From: Sphaerosporella brunnea
Lineage: Eukaryota; Ascomycota; Pezizomycetes; Pezizales; Pyronemataceae
Direction of reading: 5' to 3'
DNA length: 29,336 nucleotides
Assembly: GCA_008704415.1 (NCBI GenBank)
Contig: VXIS01000457.1
Coordinates: 1-29,336 of the forward strand
Below, one piece after another: positions 7,263 through 19,067 of the stretch (its first letter is position 1; the number at the start of each line of letters is the position of its first letter). The translations under genes and the position numbers were made by a program. The notes below the pieces were generated by a model, which did not search any database, had not been told where the DNA came from, and saw only the letters and a program-made list of their open reading frames with translations.

Positions 7263-10200
7263 TCATCCATCTTCCGGCAAAGGCCCCGGCTTGTCCGGAT
7301 AGGCCTCGTGAAAGCGATTGATAGCTTCCAGACCATTGACCATCTTGGCTGGTTCCCACTTCGGCAGATCGTAGCCGCTCCACTTGACCAAATACTGGAG
7401 CTTACGCCACCGTTCAAGCAGTCGGGAGTCCATTATCCAAGCGACGAACCACTCCTGCTTGCCTTCAATCTCCACCGGAGGTGGTGGGTCGTGTCGTTGT
7501 CCCGGATAAGGATCATCGGGTGCTGGTTCCAGGAGGGAGACGGAGAAGACTGGGTGGACATGCATATCCTCATGGAGCCGGAGGCCGTAGGCGTATGCCG
7601 AGACCTTCTCGGTCACCTCAAACGGGCCGTGACGCTTATTGACCAGCTTACTGGCTGGACGCTGAGTCTTCAAATCTCGGGCATCAAGCCAGAACTTTTC
7701 TCCGACCTGATAATCACGAGCCGGTATGCGGTGCTCGTCGACGTTGTCCTGATATCTCATCTGGGCCCGTAGGAGGTCCGTGCGTATTTGCAAATGGATT
7801 TCCGACAACGTCCTGGCCGTGATCAAGGCTCTGCGATTGTCAACATTGTTGAGGGCCGCAGGGGACAAGTCAAACTGGTAACGAGGGTCGAACCCCTCTT
7901 TAGCAAAGAAGTGACCGGAGCCATGAGCCTCCGATGCCTGGTTGTTGGTTCCGAATTCGGCCAACGGCAGCCAATCGGCCCAGTCATCCTGGCGATAGTT
8001 GACATATGCTCGGAGGTAGTGCTCCATTACTGCATTGATCCGTTCAGTCTGTCTGTCCGTTTGTGGGTGGAAGGCTGTTGAGAGCCGACGCTCTATACCC
8101 AGTCTGACACAGATGCGTTCCCGGAAGACTGATGCGAACTGCGGTCCACGGTCGGTGATAATCGTAAGCGGTAGGCCGTGGAGACGGAATACGTGTTCGA
8201 TGAACAGATCAGCCAGTCCGGCCGCATTGACATTGGTCCGGCAAGGAATCAGGTGACGTTCCTTCGTAAGGCGGTCGACCACAACCCAAATAGCATCGCA
8301 GCCTTGTGACCACGGGAGCCCAGTGACGAAATCCATTGAGATGTCCTGCCAAGGACGTTGCGGGATAGGGAGCGGTCGTTGGATGCCGTAAGGGGCGTGA
8401 CGACCGGTCTGAGCGCATTGGCAGACATGGCAGTTGCGGACATACCGTTCCACGTCCTGCCGCATCTTTGGCCAATGGTAGGTACGACAAAGCAGCTCCA
8501 AGGTTTTGGATCTTCCTGGGTGGCCAGCGACGGAGGCATCATGGTGTTGTTGCATCAGGTGCAGCCGGAGGGGCTCGTATTCGGGCACGTAAAGCTTACC
8601 TCCATAGGTGAGACGATCTCTTTCTTGGGCGCATTCTGCCAACGTGATCCGGCGGCTATGGCGGACTCCGTCTTGCAACATCCGAAGGACCTGAGATGGA
8701 AACGGGTCCGCATCGTAAGCTTCTTGGAACAGGCGGGCAAGTGTCACTGCTTCGTCTCCTAGGGGTGGTGGAGGCTGTGCCGGCGGGCCATCGGCTAGGA
8801 CGATCTGGTGGGGCTTTATGACAACGGAAAAATTTTCAGTCGTGCACTCATCCCCCTCCTTAGGCAGATTTCCTGATCTGCGAGTTAGTCAGTCCGGCCT
8901 CCCACCGGACTTCCCAGGATGGTAGACGATTTTGAAGTTGAACTGCGACAGGAACTGAGACCAACGGGCTTGGCGTCGATTCAGGAACTTGGTGGTCGTA
9001 AAATACTACAAGTTTTTGTGATTGGTGAGCACCTGGATTGGATTTTCCACAGATTGGAGTTCCGGTCGCCATTCCTCAAAAGTCCGGACAATAGCCATCA
9101 ACTCCTTATCGTAGATCTCGTAGTTGCATTCTGCAGGGGAATGCTTCTTAGAGAAGTACGCAACAGGGTGGAGGACGCCGTCCTCGTCGTATTGTGATGG
9201 GATGCCAGCGGAGACGTAGTCAGAGTCGTAGGGTCTCAACGATGACGTCACGGTCGTGGTCAAAGCGGCGAAGGACTGGAGCGGTGGTGAAGCACGTCTT
9301 CAGGCTGTCGAAGGCTTCCTGTTCGGTCTTGGTCCATTGAAATGGCAGGTCCTTCTGAGTCAGACGGGTGAGTGGCTGCACTACCTGTGAGTAGGAGCGT
9401 ATGAATCGACGGTAAAAGTTAGCAAATCCAAGGAAGGCTTTCACGTCCTTCAGCTTTTCCGGGGTTGGCCAAGTTCTCACTGCTTTGACCTTGTCCGGGT
9501 CCATCCGTATGCCGTCGATGCGGATAATCAGTCCGAGATACTTGACCTCTCGTTGGTAAAACTCGCATTTTTCCGGCTTTAGGTGCAGCCCGGCTTCCGA
9601 AAGCCGACGGAGGACCTGTCGGAGGTAGTCTTGGTGCTCTTCCAGGGTTTCTGAGTAGATCAAAATGTCACCCAAGTAGGCAGAGGGGAAGCGGTCCAAG
9701 AACGGTGAGAGGGTATCATTGATAAAGCGTTGGAAGTCAGCAGGGGCGTTGGTAAGACCGAATGGCATCAGCAGGGATTCGAATAGTCCATATCGGGTTC
9801 TAAATGCAGTTTTCCACTCCTCAACTTCTGCCATTCGGATTAGGTTGTAAGCTCTGCGGACGTCCAACTTGCTAAACCAGCGAGCCTTGGAGAGCCTCAT
9901 CAGTGTCTCTCGTACCAACGGGAGCGGATACCTGTTCTTGATTGTTCCTTCGTTGAGACCACGGTAGTCAACCACCAGGCGTAAGGATATATCCCCCTTC
10001 TTGACGAAGAGGATCGGGACACTGCCGGGTGAGGAGGAGGCCCTGATGAATCCTTTCGATAGGATTTTCTCCAACGAGGCCTGGTGGGCTTCCAGCTCGG
10101 GGCGAGACAGCGAGTACAGGGGGCTAAAGAGGGGTTCAAACCCCTCCTTGAACGGTATCTTGTGGTCGTAGAGCCGGTGGGGAGGTAGGTGATTGGCTAC

Positions 10201-10952
10201 CGCTTTCAAAAAAAGGGGTAGAAACTCGTGGTACTGCGGAGGGACCAGTGACTTTAGGTCCCCCTCGTCGATCACCTTACGCTCCAACGCCTTGTTGATT
10301 TCATACAGCGATAGGGAGAAAAGCTGGAGCTGGCGGTATCGCTGTTTCTTGTTTTTGACCAGACGTTGGAAGGAGGTGGCCGACAGTATTGTAATCTCTA
10401 GGAACTGGGTAGTGGGGGTTACTCCTTTGACACTTGTCGGCTTCAGTGTTGTCCTGTGTGCGACGCAGCGAGGGGAGTCGAAAGAGACGTCGTTTGAGGC
10501 AAAGCGGATTGACACTCCATGGTGCTGCATCCAAGGGATGCCCAGGATCAGAGGGTAGTGGCCGAGCTTGGTGACGAAGGCAGGTAATGTCTCATGGTGA
10601 CCGCCGATCGACATCCCGACCTTGACAAGGTGGGTGATGTCCCCGGACGACCGTCTATAACCTCGAGGGCGCAAGGAACGCGTAGTGCATACTGGGGAAA
10701 ATGATGTTGGAGAGCAAATTCTTCGTTGATGAAAGCAAAACCAGTGGCTCCAGAGTCAATCAGTGCGTGGGTTTGGATCTTGTTATCATTATCGGAAAGG
10801 GAACACGTAACTACGAGATGGTTTCCATCCATTGATTCCTCCTCCACACCTTGATTTGAGAGAGCTACCGAAGACAAGCAAAGGCTGCCCGGCCTGCGGG
10901 CCGGAGAGCCGTGACAACAAGGAAAAGACGAAGAAGATGCTGGACGTCCCAT
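7263..10952 (-). pseudogene. Gypsy A2 pol (protease, RT, RNase H, integrase, chromodomain), broken
   Basis: In order on the - strand: an aspartic protease (ALIDSGATGFAF, near 10750), RT, RNase H, integrase and chromodomain, spread over several frames. Frame changes occur near 10650 (inside protease) and 9235 (RT to RNase H). In-frame stops lie near 9004 (expected NLEYF reads NL*YF) and in the linker near 8884. The RT active-site box YxDD reads YLGD (AYLGDILIYS, around 9677), so the first catalytic aspartate of the pair is glycine. The RNase H motif usually YTDHKNL reads LTNHKNL. The last part (7263-8747) is one intact frame with the integrase zinc finger (CHVCQ), the DDE residues in SMDF, ITDRGPQF and QTERIN, and a chromodomain ending PDKPGPLPEDG. 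It is a dead copy whose integrase segment survived best. Confidence 0.92.
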
Positions 10953-10998
10953 GGCGGTCCCAACCTTGCGGCATGAGACAACTAGTTTTCCGACGGTT

Positions 10999-11478
10999 TG
11001 TTACGGGGGCGCTTAGTAGTAGAGTTTATACCAAGTGCGACCGTATCGCTAGCTACTATAGGTACGAAGAATGAACTAGTAGTAGAGATAAAAACTTAAT
11101 AATATTTTAGGTCGTTTGCTAGCGGAAGCGTTGGTGTCTTTCGAGCTTGATGGCCTTCTCAAGGACGGGGCCCAGCAGGCCTTTATATAGGTGCCCGCCC
11201 GACACCTCCGTATTTTCAACGAGCAGAGCTGAGAGTCAGTGGGAATCCCTCAGACCCTGAAGATGCAAACGAACACTGCCCTCAACAAGCTTACCCCGCA
11301 CGAACGTACGCGACAGGTATAGAAGGCACCCCGAGCCGCCTGCAACTGCCGACGACTGATCTTGCGAGCTGTCTCCAGACAAAATCCCTCACACCCTCAC
11401 CCTTGCAGCTGGCATAGATGACATGGTGATCACCCACGTAAGCACACCTCCTACTCAGCTCTCTGCAGACCATCGGCC
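10999..11478 (-). repeat. Family-D 3' LTR, distal fragment (480 bp)
   Basis: Aligns base for base with 25273-25752 of the other family-D LTR and ends in CATCGGCC, where element C inserted. It contains the TATA-like and self-primer segments of the LTR. Confidence 0.92.
11474..11478 (+). repeat. Target site duplication of element C, left copy
   Basis: CGGCC abuts the element C boundary at 11479 and is repeated at 19063-19067. In the uninterrupted LTR (around 25748) it occurs once. Confidence 0.93.
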
Positions 11479-12299
11479 TGTAACGAGGCTCTGTCTACCA
11501 GAGTGTCGTGGAATTAAACTCGTGACCTTGGGGAAGAGCAAGGCAAAATCCTAAACAATAGAATTTTAAGGGCTATTCTGTCGGGTGGACACTAATGGTT
11601 CTTGTTGCTGAAGATAAAGGGGTTCTCTCGGCGGAAGCAATCCTACTTATAGTAGAACGCCGCTCCAGAGACTACCGTCTCCCTGAGTAATACTCAGCCT
11701 TTACTCCTTGCTGGCTTTCCGACAGTCTCTACGACTGCGGGCGTCAAGGCGCGCACAGAGATTGCCCCACCTTGCTATGACTCACTCTTTGATTCCAAAT
11801 CATGAGTCATCGACATGGGTCGCACCCGGATACCCCGCTCCGTAAGCGTTGTATTCTCGTGTTGCAGGAAGATGCTCAGCCCTATTGGCTCCATCTCCTG
11901 ATCTTCTGCGTCGCGTGCCCTACGCAACAACCACACTTACTATGGAGGTTCTAGGCCGAGTGATTCTTCCCTTTTTCGGCTCTACGCCTTCCGGTTGATC
12001 ACTCCTGACCCCTCCGATCGTCAGGCTAGTTCCTGGAACAGGCAGGTCAACGAAGATATCTCGGAAGAGCTCTAACAATAGCCTATACTATTGTTATCTC
12101 CGAACCGGATGCTCTTCCCAGGTAGCGTCCTACCTGAGGCATCCAATCTCCGAGTTCTTCCATAGCGTCACCCAAGCTAGCTACTATGATCCGGAGCCAC
12201 CCGGCTATCACGTGCCCTCGAGGCGATCACTATGCAGACTCTATTCTATTCTCCTAGCTGACTACTTAGAGCACATGTCACGTGACCATACCCGTGACA
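11479..12299 (-). repeat. Family-C 3' LTR (821 bp)
   Basis: Read on the - strand it starts TGTCACGGG and ends CTCGTTACA. It is nearly identical to 18243-19062. It is preceded by the polypurine tract GGAGGGGAGTAA (12300-12311). Confidence 0.95.
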
Positions 12300-12312
12300 T
12301 TACTCCCCTCCT
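12300..12312 (-). other. Polypurine tract of element C
   Basis: On the - strand the run AGGAGGGGAGTAA directly precedes the 3' LTR start TGTCAC. It resembles the tract of family A. Confidence 0.78.
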
Positions 12313-12377
12313 AACTAATCTCGTCTCGAGATACTAACTTCAAATTTAAGTGTAAGGAAACTAAACAAGGAAATCCT

Positions 12378-15300
12378 TCATTTCATTCTACTATCCCTTA
12401 CCTGTCGGGGATATCTCTCATGGAACTCCTTGAGCATACGGCTGTTGGTTTCGTCGCCTTCTAAGTGCTCCCATGGTTCCCACGTGGCTTCCTCTGGAGG
12501 ATAGCCTTTCCAGAACACCAAGTACTCAACCCTCTTCTTCTGCCGGTTGAGCCTGCTTTTGGCGATCTTGTCGACCACCCAGTACTTCTCTCCATCTATC
12601 TCCTCGGGAGGAGGTGGACTTTGGTGTCTTCCAGGGAGCTTTGACTCCCTGTATGGCTCCACCATGGACACATGATACACTGGATGCATCTCCATAGCTG
12701 GAGGCAACCGGACTTTCACCGCTGGTTTCCCTATCAACTTTATGATTGGGAACGGCCCGATCTTTTTGTGATCAAGCTTCTTTGAGGGTCTCTTTGTCCG
12801 TATGTTGCGAGCGTCTATCATCACCATATCTCCCACCTTGAACGAAGGCTGGGCTTTGTGCTTTTGCGTCATGCCACTTTGCCATTCGTGTCTGTGCTTG
12901 ATAGATGTTCTCTTTCAGGAACTCCAAGATTCTCTTCCAACGTGTGAGCAATAGCTCGCTTGCTGGATTGGACCATTCCTGCCCTTCGGCTGGCTTGACC
13001 CACTGTGTCTCTGGCTGGAACATATAGTTCGCCTGAAACAGGAGACATCTTGGTAGTCTCGGAGACTGCCGTATTGTAGGCAAACTCTGCCATCGGCAAC
13101 AGGTCTACCCAGTCGTCCTGCTGGAAGGAACAGTAGTGTCTTACATACTGCTCCAACACCGAGTTGACTCTCTCAGTTTGTCCATCTGTCTGTGGATGGA
13201 AAGCTGTGGACATAGACAGTTTGACGTCCAAATGTTCCATCAACTCCTTCCACAAGTGCGACGTGAACTTTGCATCCCTATCGGATACTATTTCTGAGGG
13301 TAGGCCATGGAGCCTCCAAATCTCCTTTGCAAAGAGCTTTGCTAACTCTTGTACTGGGGTTTCTTCATTCGTCTTCAACGGAATGAAGTGCGCCATCTTG
13401 GTGAGGACGGTCTACTATTACCCACACCTGGGTGTAGCCGTCAGACTCTGGCTAGGTGCCACTATAAAGTCCATCGAGATAGACTTCCATGGACGGTACG
13501 GAATCTCTAAGGGCTGCAACAGCCCATACTTCTTATGCCTGCTGGTCTTATCTCTCTGACAAGTATCGCAGCTTCTGAAATAGTCTCGTACGTCCTCGTC
13601 CATCTTAGCCCAGAAGAAGTTCTGCTTCATTCTTTCTGCGGTCTTGAACTGTCCAAAGTGACCTGCTGCCTTTGAGTCATGATTCTCTTGCAAGATCCGT
13701 AGCTTGAGCTGTGGGTCATTAGGGATTACCCATCTATTCTCGTAGAACAGAAGTCCCTCTTTAACCTCAAACTCCTCTGCTACATTTGGATCCTGCCTCT
13801 CTACTGCTTCTCTTGTCTTCACCCAATCTTGGTCTGCGGCTGCTGCTCTACGCAACGCCTCCAAGAAGGGCTCTGGCAACTGGACCTCTCTGGATCCAGC
13901 AAGCTTGGCAGAGCTCATTACGAGTTGTCCAGGCTTGAAGAAGCTCATCTCGGGAGCTTTACTCCCCTCCTCTGGGGCGTAGTCCCAACGCCTCGATAAC
14001 ACATCAGCCTTTGTGTTCTTATCTCCAGGCCGATATATCACCTTGAAGTTAAACTCTGCTAGGTGTTCTGACCAACGGGCTTGACGTCTTGTCAACACCT
14101 TTGTCGACGCAAAGTACTCCAAGTTCTTGTGGTGCGTATACACCGTTATTTCTCCAGCCACTGATTTCAACATATGTTCCCATTCTTGAAATGCTACCAC
14201 AATGGCTAACATTTCCTTGTCATGAATGTCATAGTTGATCTCGGCCGGCTTGAACTTTCGCGAGTGAAAGGCTACTGGGTGTAATCGGACATCATCCTGT
14301 ATCTGGGAGAGGATAGCAGCAAGCGCAAAGTCGCTAGCGTCCGTCTCCACGATCGTCTGTCTTTCAGGAATGAAAGTGGACTAGGATAGGAGCCTCAATG
14401 AATTTTCTCTTGAGCTCCTCAAACGCCTGCTGACACTTGGAGGACCACTCGAAGGCTATACCCTTCTTGGTCAACTCCGTCAGCGGAGCAACTATCTTGG
14501 AGAATTCACTAATGAATCTCCTGTAGAAGTTCGCGAATCCTATAAAGGCTTGCACGTCCTTCACCTTCTGAGGTGCCACCCACTCTTGGATGGTCTTAAC
14601 CTTACTTGGGGACATTGAAATCCCCTCCGAGGATATCTGGTATCCTAGGTATTCTACTTCCGAGACGTGGAAACAACTTTTCTTTATTGAAGCACACAAC
14701 CTTGTCTGCTTCAACTTCTCTAGAACTTTCTTCACAAGCTCTATATGTCTTTCTTCTGTCTCTGAGTAGATGAGTATGTCATCGATATAGACGACCTACT
14801 CCTTCATCTAACAGTTCTTGAAGAACTGTGTTGATCATAGCCTGAAAGGTAGCGGGCGCATTGCACAGACCAAACGGCATGACCAGGTACTCAAACAGCC
14901 CATATCGCGTCCTAAACGCTGTCTTCCACTCGTCTCCCTCCGCGATTCGAATGAGATTATACCCATTCTTTAGGTCCAGCTTAGTGAATATGTTAGCCTT
15001 TCCCAATCGCTCACGAAGTTCTGACATTAGTGGCAGCGGGGTGCGGTCCTTGACTGTCACCTTGTTTAACCCTCGATAGTCGACGCACAAGCGAAGGCTT
15101 CCATCAGGCTTAGGGACGAAGATGATAGGGGCTGCAGCTGCTGACTTGGACTGTCGGATCTTGCCTGACGCAAGTTCCTTGCGGAGGTATTCTCGTAACA
15201 CCTCCAACTCTTTTTCTGACAGAGGGTATATGGGCCCATAGGGCGGTACTGCCCCTTCTATCAGTCTAATCTCATGGTCGTATGAGGTGTGGTCAGGAAG

Positions 15301-15955
15301 ACGATTGATTTCTTCTTCACTGAACACTGAAGCCCATTCACGGTACTGCTCTGGCAGTCTCTCCGCGATGTCACCTCCTTCCTCATCGTGCCAATCTATA
15401 CTATGCACAACCCAAGGCTTGCCCTCTTGAAGTAACTTAACAAAGTTCTTCACAGCTTGCCTTACTGACACTGGGAGGCAATGCTGACGGCAGTACTCAC
15501 TGCGCCACTGCATCGTCCCGGTCTGCCAGTCTATGTCCGGGTTGTGCTGTTCTAACCAGGAGATGGGTATATAGCCCGAGACCTTCTGTCTCCAGCTGAC
15601 CTATCTCCCAAGTCATCTCCTCTTGGTGCTCCCCAATCCTCATACATAAGAGGTTGGTATAACGAGCACCAGTCTCTGCTAACGGGGTCCCATCTGCTCC
15701 GGTCACTTGGATGGGAGTGTCTCTTTTTATCCATGGCAACTTATGCTCGAACACAAAGTCTTTATTCAAGATGGGCCCAGAACATCCTGAGTCAATCAAG
15801 AATCTTCCTTTGCAACTACGAGACTTGCCATACTCTGTGGTCCACCAAATGTCTGCCACTAGGAACATTCTCTTCCCGTGTCTTGGAGGATCCACTCTAG
15901 GCTTCTTAGGCATTTGCCTTTCTGCCACTACCGTCTTTCTCTTAAGGGGGTTCAT
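12378..15955 (-). pseudogene. Gypsy C pol (protease, RT, RNase H, integrase, chromodomain), many frameshifts
   Basis: Domains appear in order but across at least six frame segments. Protease (15497-15955) has the active site FLIDSGCSGPILN. The RT N-half (14779-15513) has VDYRGLN, IFTKLDLKNGYNLIRI and MPFGLCNAPATF. The RT C-half starts with an intact YIDDILIYS, but one frame change just before it separates the halves. RNase H and the integrase zinc finger lie in 13418-14350 (CDTCQRDK). There the usual YTDHKNL reads YTHHKNL, losing a catalytic aspartate. The integrase core is in 12869-13396 (IVSDRDAKFTS, QTERVN). The chromodomain is in 12378-12872 (YWVVDKIAKSR, YLVFWKGY, ATWEPWEHL). Most breaks look like single-base indels. 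The protein cannot be made as one polyprotein. Confidence 0.93.
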
Positions 15956-16156
15956 GGTTCAGTACGTCTTAGGCCTTTCGACACCTAAGCAAGCGCAACG
16001 TCTTGCTGAACTACGTCTCTGTGGGATACTGGTATGTCTTTTTGTCTGTATGCACTCTGCTGACTCTTATATGCCAGCATATTTCGGGTACTAAACCCAT
16101 CCTCAGAGAGCCTTTTCCTTAAGAACGACTATTTAATTTCAACTATGAAATCCTAA
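15956..16156 (-). other. Gag-pol spacer of element C
   Basis: About 200 bp separate the gag stop (16157) from the first pol methionine. They show no clear coding sequence. Gag and pol were therefore probably separate ORFs, unless the gap reflects decay. Confidence 0.5.
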
Positions 16157-18202
16157 CTACAAAGCCCAGATATCCAGATCTGAGTCTTCTCCTTCGGGGA
16201 TCTCCAGGATCCTACCCGACGCAGCTGTAGGGGCCTGAGGCTGCGTGCTAGCAACCTTAGCCTTCTTCTCAGACTTCTCGTCTGAGTCCTCAGCCTTTCT
16301 CTTCTTCGAGCTAGCCACCTTCTGGGTGACTGGCTCCTTAGTGAAGCATTCGAACCATGAGTGGTTCTTCTTGCCACACTTCAAGCAGAGCTTGTCCTTA
16401 GCTCGCTGATCGAGGACATCCTTGCTGATGCCCTTAAGCTCGACAGTCTTATCCTTCCAGGTGCTGTCTTTCTTTGGCTTGTCCTTGCTGGACGAAGCCT
16501 TGTCTGTGGGTTTGGAAGCCGGGTTGGGCTTTGAACCCTGTCCCTTCTCCTTCCCATTGCTCTTGCCACCTTGACTGGTGGACTTCTTGTGGTGCCGTTC
16601 CCAATCTTCAAGGACATGGCCCATGTCTCGCAACATGGCCATCTGGGCACTCACATCGTTAGGGCTTAGGCTGAACCTTAGCCCAATCCTTGGACAGTTC
16701 TTCGGACAGCCCCTCCTTGAGCTTATCCTTGACCATGTCCCCTACGTAACCAGTGATCCACATCAATCTGGTTACCTCATCCAGGAAGGCATCAATGCCG
16801 GCTGTCTGCCGCAACTTCTGCCATTCCTGTACTGCCTTGTCACGATTGACACGGCCGCCGAACGAGGCCCTAAGGCTAGCCTCAAATCTCTCCCAGGTGG
16901 CGAAGCTGGGGTCATTGATCCAGAATCCTCTGACACGGATCGACTCCTTTTCGATCTATGTTGATTTTGTAGGTGGCGAACCAGTCGTACGCCGCCTCTT
17001 CCATCAACAATCCTGCCAAGAGGATCTTGGTGAGGTCGTCTGGGTAAGACCTCGGGTTGAGCCTGAAGTATGAGTCCAGGCTCGATAGGAACCGGTTAAG
17101 GTCTCGTTCCTTGCCCTTGAAGGGCTTTGGTTCGGGCACCTTAATCGACCTTGGCTGTTGCTCAGCCTCTATGTGGGGCCTTGGATTGGCCCCAAGCTCC
17201 TTGATGATTTGGCGACGGTGCCACTTCTTCCAGCGTATGGGCTGTCGCTGGAGATCTGGTTCGGGGTCGGAATCGTCGTCATCATCGTCATCGGAATCTC
17301 CTGGTGGAGGCGGTCCTCCACTGATTCCTCCTCTTCTACCTCCAGAGCCACCAGCGCCTCCTGCACCAGCCGGCTCTGGACTCTCAATCCTCCTAACGGG
17401 CTTTCCATACCCCTCGACTGACTATCTCCTCCTTCCACCTCTCCTGATATTCCCAATCCTTGTGTTCCACCTGGCCGGACAGCAGCTCCTCTCATCATGT
17501 ACTGTCGAGGAGTCGGGGGTGCTGAGGGTATTGGCGTCTGGTGGATTACCGGTCGCTTGCTTCGCTTAGCAACTCCCTTTTTCGCTTTCGGCTTTGTAAG
17601 CCAATCGGGGTCCGTAGCGGAGTTGTCCGCGATGGAACTTTGCGGACAATCCTGAGGGGTACGTGCGAGGCTTGCGACGATTGCGGTGGGATGGGGGGAA
17701 CGGAGGCAGCTTCTCGGTATTCGGCCTGCGTCCAGTGACTCTTGGCCGCTTCTTCCTCCAGGAGACCGCTGAGGTCCCAGAGGGTGACTGGGGTTGGCTC
17801 CCAGTCCATCTGATCAGCCTGCAAGTCGTCTTGCTCGGCTAACCGACTGAGCTCTTGGTACATGAGCTGGACATGTTGCTGCATCTCAGCAATTGCCATC
17901 TCATGGAGCCTACGAGTAGCCTCTTGCTGCTCGACTATCCGTGCGAGCACAGTGTACGCTCCACGGACCTGATCCTTGACTAACTCAAAGACCAACTCTT
18001 GGATCTGCTGGAACAGCTGATCCATGTTTGCCGCGGAATCGATAGACTCCGGGACATCTTTCGCTGCAACTCCCAAGATGAGGGAGGCAACTTCTCTGGG
18101 GTTTCTAACTATGAGGCGACGGCTGTCGGCCTCAGGATACTGCTGGGGGTTCCACTCGAGGAGCGGAACCTGGGGGGCGGGCTCGATTGTGATAGAGGCC
18201 AT
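16157..18202 (-). pseudogene. Gypsy C gag with CCHC zinc knuckle, frameshifted
   Basis: The ATG at 18202 (MASITIEPAPQVPLLEWNPQ) is chosen because the same start occurs in the second family-C copy at 26412; the frame also runs upstream into the LTR and is not protein-like there. The N-terminal half (to 17546) is helical and glutamine-rich, then basic. A Gly/Pro-rich and very acidic linker (an Asp/Ser run near 17268-17300) follows. Next comes the capsid-like core (PEPKPFKGKERDLNRFLSSL, 16912-17139). The nucleocapsid at 16157-16654 has a canonical CX2CX4HX4C knuckle, CLKCGKKNHSWFEC, and a Lys-rich tail. Frame changes near 17545, 17375, 16930 and 16655 break the protein. Confidence 0.88.
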
Positions 18203-18229
18203 TATTGAGATGTCCAAGCGAGAAGTATT

Positions 18230-18242
18230 CTTAAAATTCTGA
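18230..18242 (-). promoter_or_regulatory. Putative self-primer binding site of element C
   Basis: CTTAAAATTCT (18230-18240, + strand) is separated from the 5' LTR by two bases (GA). The identical string occurs on the sense (-) strand inside the LTR at 18324-18334. A transcript starting there could fold back and pair 11 nt with the primer site. No tRNA-type site (TGG at the LTR edge) is visible. Confidence 0.65.
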
Positions 18243-19062
18243 TGTAACGAGGCTCTGTCTACCAGAGTGTCGTGGAATTGAACTCGTGACCTTGGGGAAA
18301 AGCAAGGCAAAATCCTAAACAATAGAATTTTAAGGGCTATCTTGTCGGGTGGACACTAATGGTTCTTGTTGCTGAAGATAAAGGGGTTCTCTCGGCGGAA
18401 GCAATCCTACTTATAGTAGAACGCCGCTCCAGAGACTACCGTCTCCCTGAGTAATACTCAGCCTTTACTCCTTGCTGGCTTTCCGACAGTCTCTACGACT
18501 GCGGGCGTCAAGGCGCGCACAGAGATCGCCCCACCTTGCTATGACTCACTCTTTGATTCCAAATCATGAGTCATAGACATGGGTCGCACCCGGATACCCC
18601 GCTCCGTAAGCGTTGTATTCTCGTGTTGCAGGAAGATGCTCAGCCCTATTGGCTCCATCTCCCGATCTTCTGCGTCGCATGCCCTACGCAACAACCACAC
18701 TTACTATGGAGGTTCTAGGCCGAGTGATTCTTCCCTTTTTCGGCTCTACGCCTTCCGGTTGATCACTCCTGACCCCTCCGATCGTCAGGCTAGTTCCTGG
18801 AACAGGCAGGTCAACGAAGATATCTCGGAAGAGCTCTAACAATAGCCTATACTATTGTTATCTCCGAACCGGATGCTCTTCCCAGGTAGCGTCCTACCTG
18901 AGGCATCCGATCTCCGAGTTCTTCCATAGCGTCACTCAAGCTAGCTACTATGATCCGGAGCCACCCGGCTATCACGTGCCCTCGAGGCGATCACTATGCA
19001 GACTCTATTCTATTCCCTAGCTGACTACTTAGAGCACATGTCACGTGACCATACCCGTGACA
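18243..19062 (-). repeat. Family-C 5' LTR (820 bp)
   Basis: The 5' LTR of the nested element. On the sense (-) strand it has a TATA box at about 18411-18415 and, 77 nt downstream, the CTTAAAATTCT segment predicted to be the RNA 5' end. The LTR ends CTCGTTACA at 18243. Confidence 0.95.
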
Positions 19063-19067
19063 CGGCC
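19063..19067 (+). repeat. Target site duplication of element C, right copy
   Basis: CGGCC follows the element C boundary. It continues directly into family-D LTR sequence (GATGCGAGCGGGG). Confidence 0.93.

Larger units (their letters stand above)
6716..10998 (-). mobile_element. Ty3/Gypsy family A, copy A2 (5'-truncated, decayed)
   Basis: A chromovirus-type element on the - strand with its 3' LTR at 6716-7228 and pol to about 10952. It has no gag and no 5' LTR: family-A sequence stops at 10998 where a family-D LTR begins. It is convergent with copy A1, so the two 3' LTRs face each other across the EMC2 block. Confidence 0.9.
11479..19062 (-). mobile_element. Ty3/Gypsy family C element, complete structure (7,584 bp), nested in the family-D LTR
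   Basis: Two LTRs (11479-12299, 821 bp; 18243-19062, 820 bp) flank gag and pol on the - strand, and the element is bounded by perfect 5-bp duplications CGGCC. The LTRs differ at only about ten positions plus one indel by my count, near 98.7% identity. This marks it as the youngest full insertion in the window. Even so, gag and pol carry many frame changes. Confidence 0.95.

Noticed and set aside
7308..7772. 154-aa ORF on the + strand opposite the integrase
   Set aside because: Pure antisense shadow of a recognised pol frame; the same applies to the many other frames opposite gag and pol.
18243..18300. tRNA-like B box in the family-C LTR (AGTTCAATTCC on the - strand)
   Set aside because: The bases flanking it do not form a T-stem and no acceptor or anticodon arm fits; it is LTR sequence repeated in every copy.
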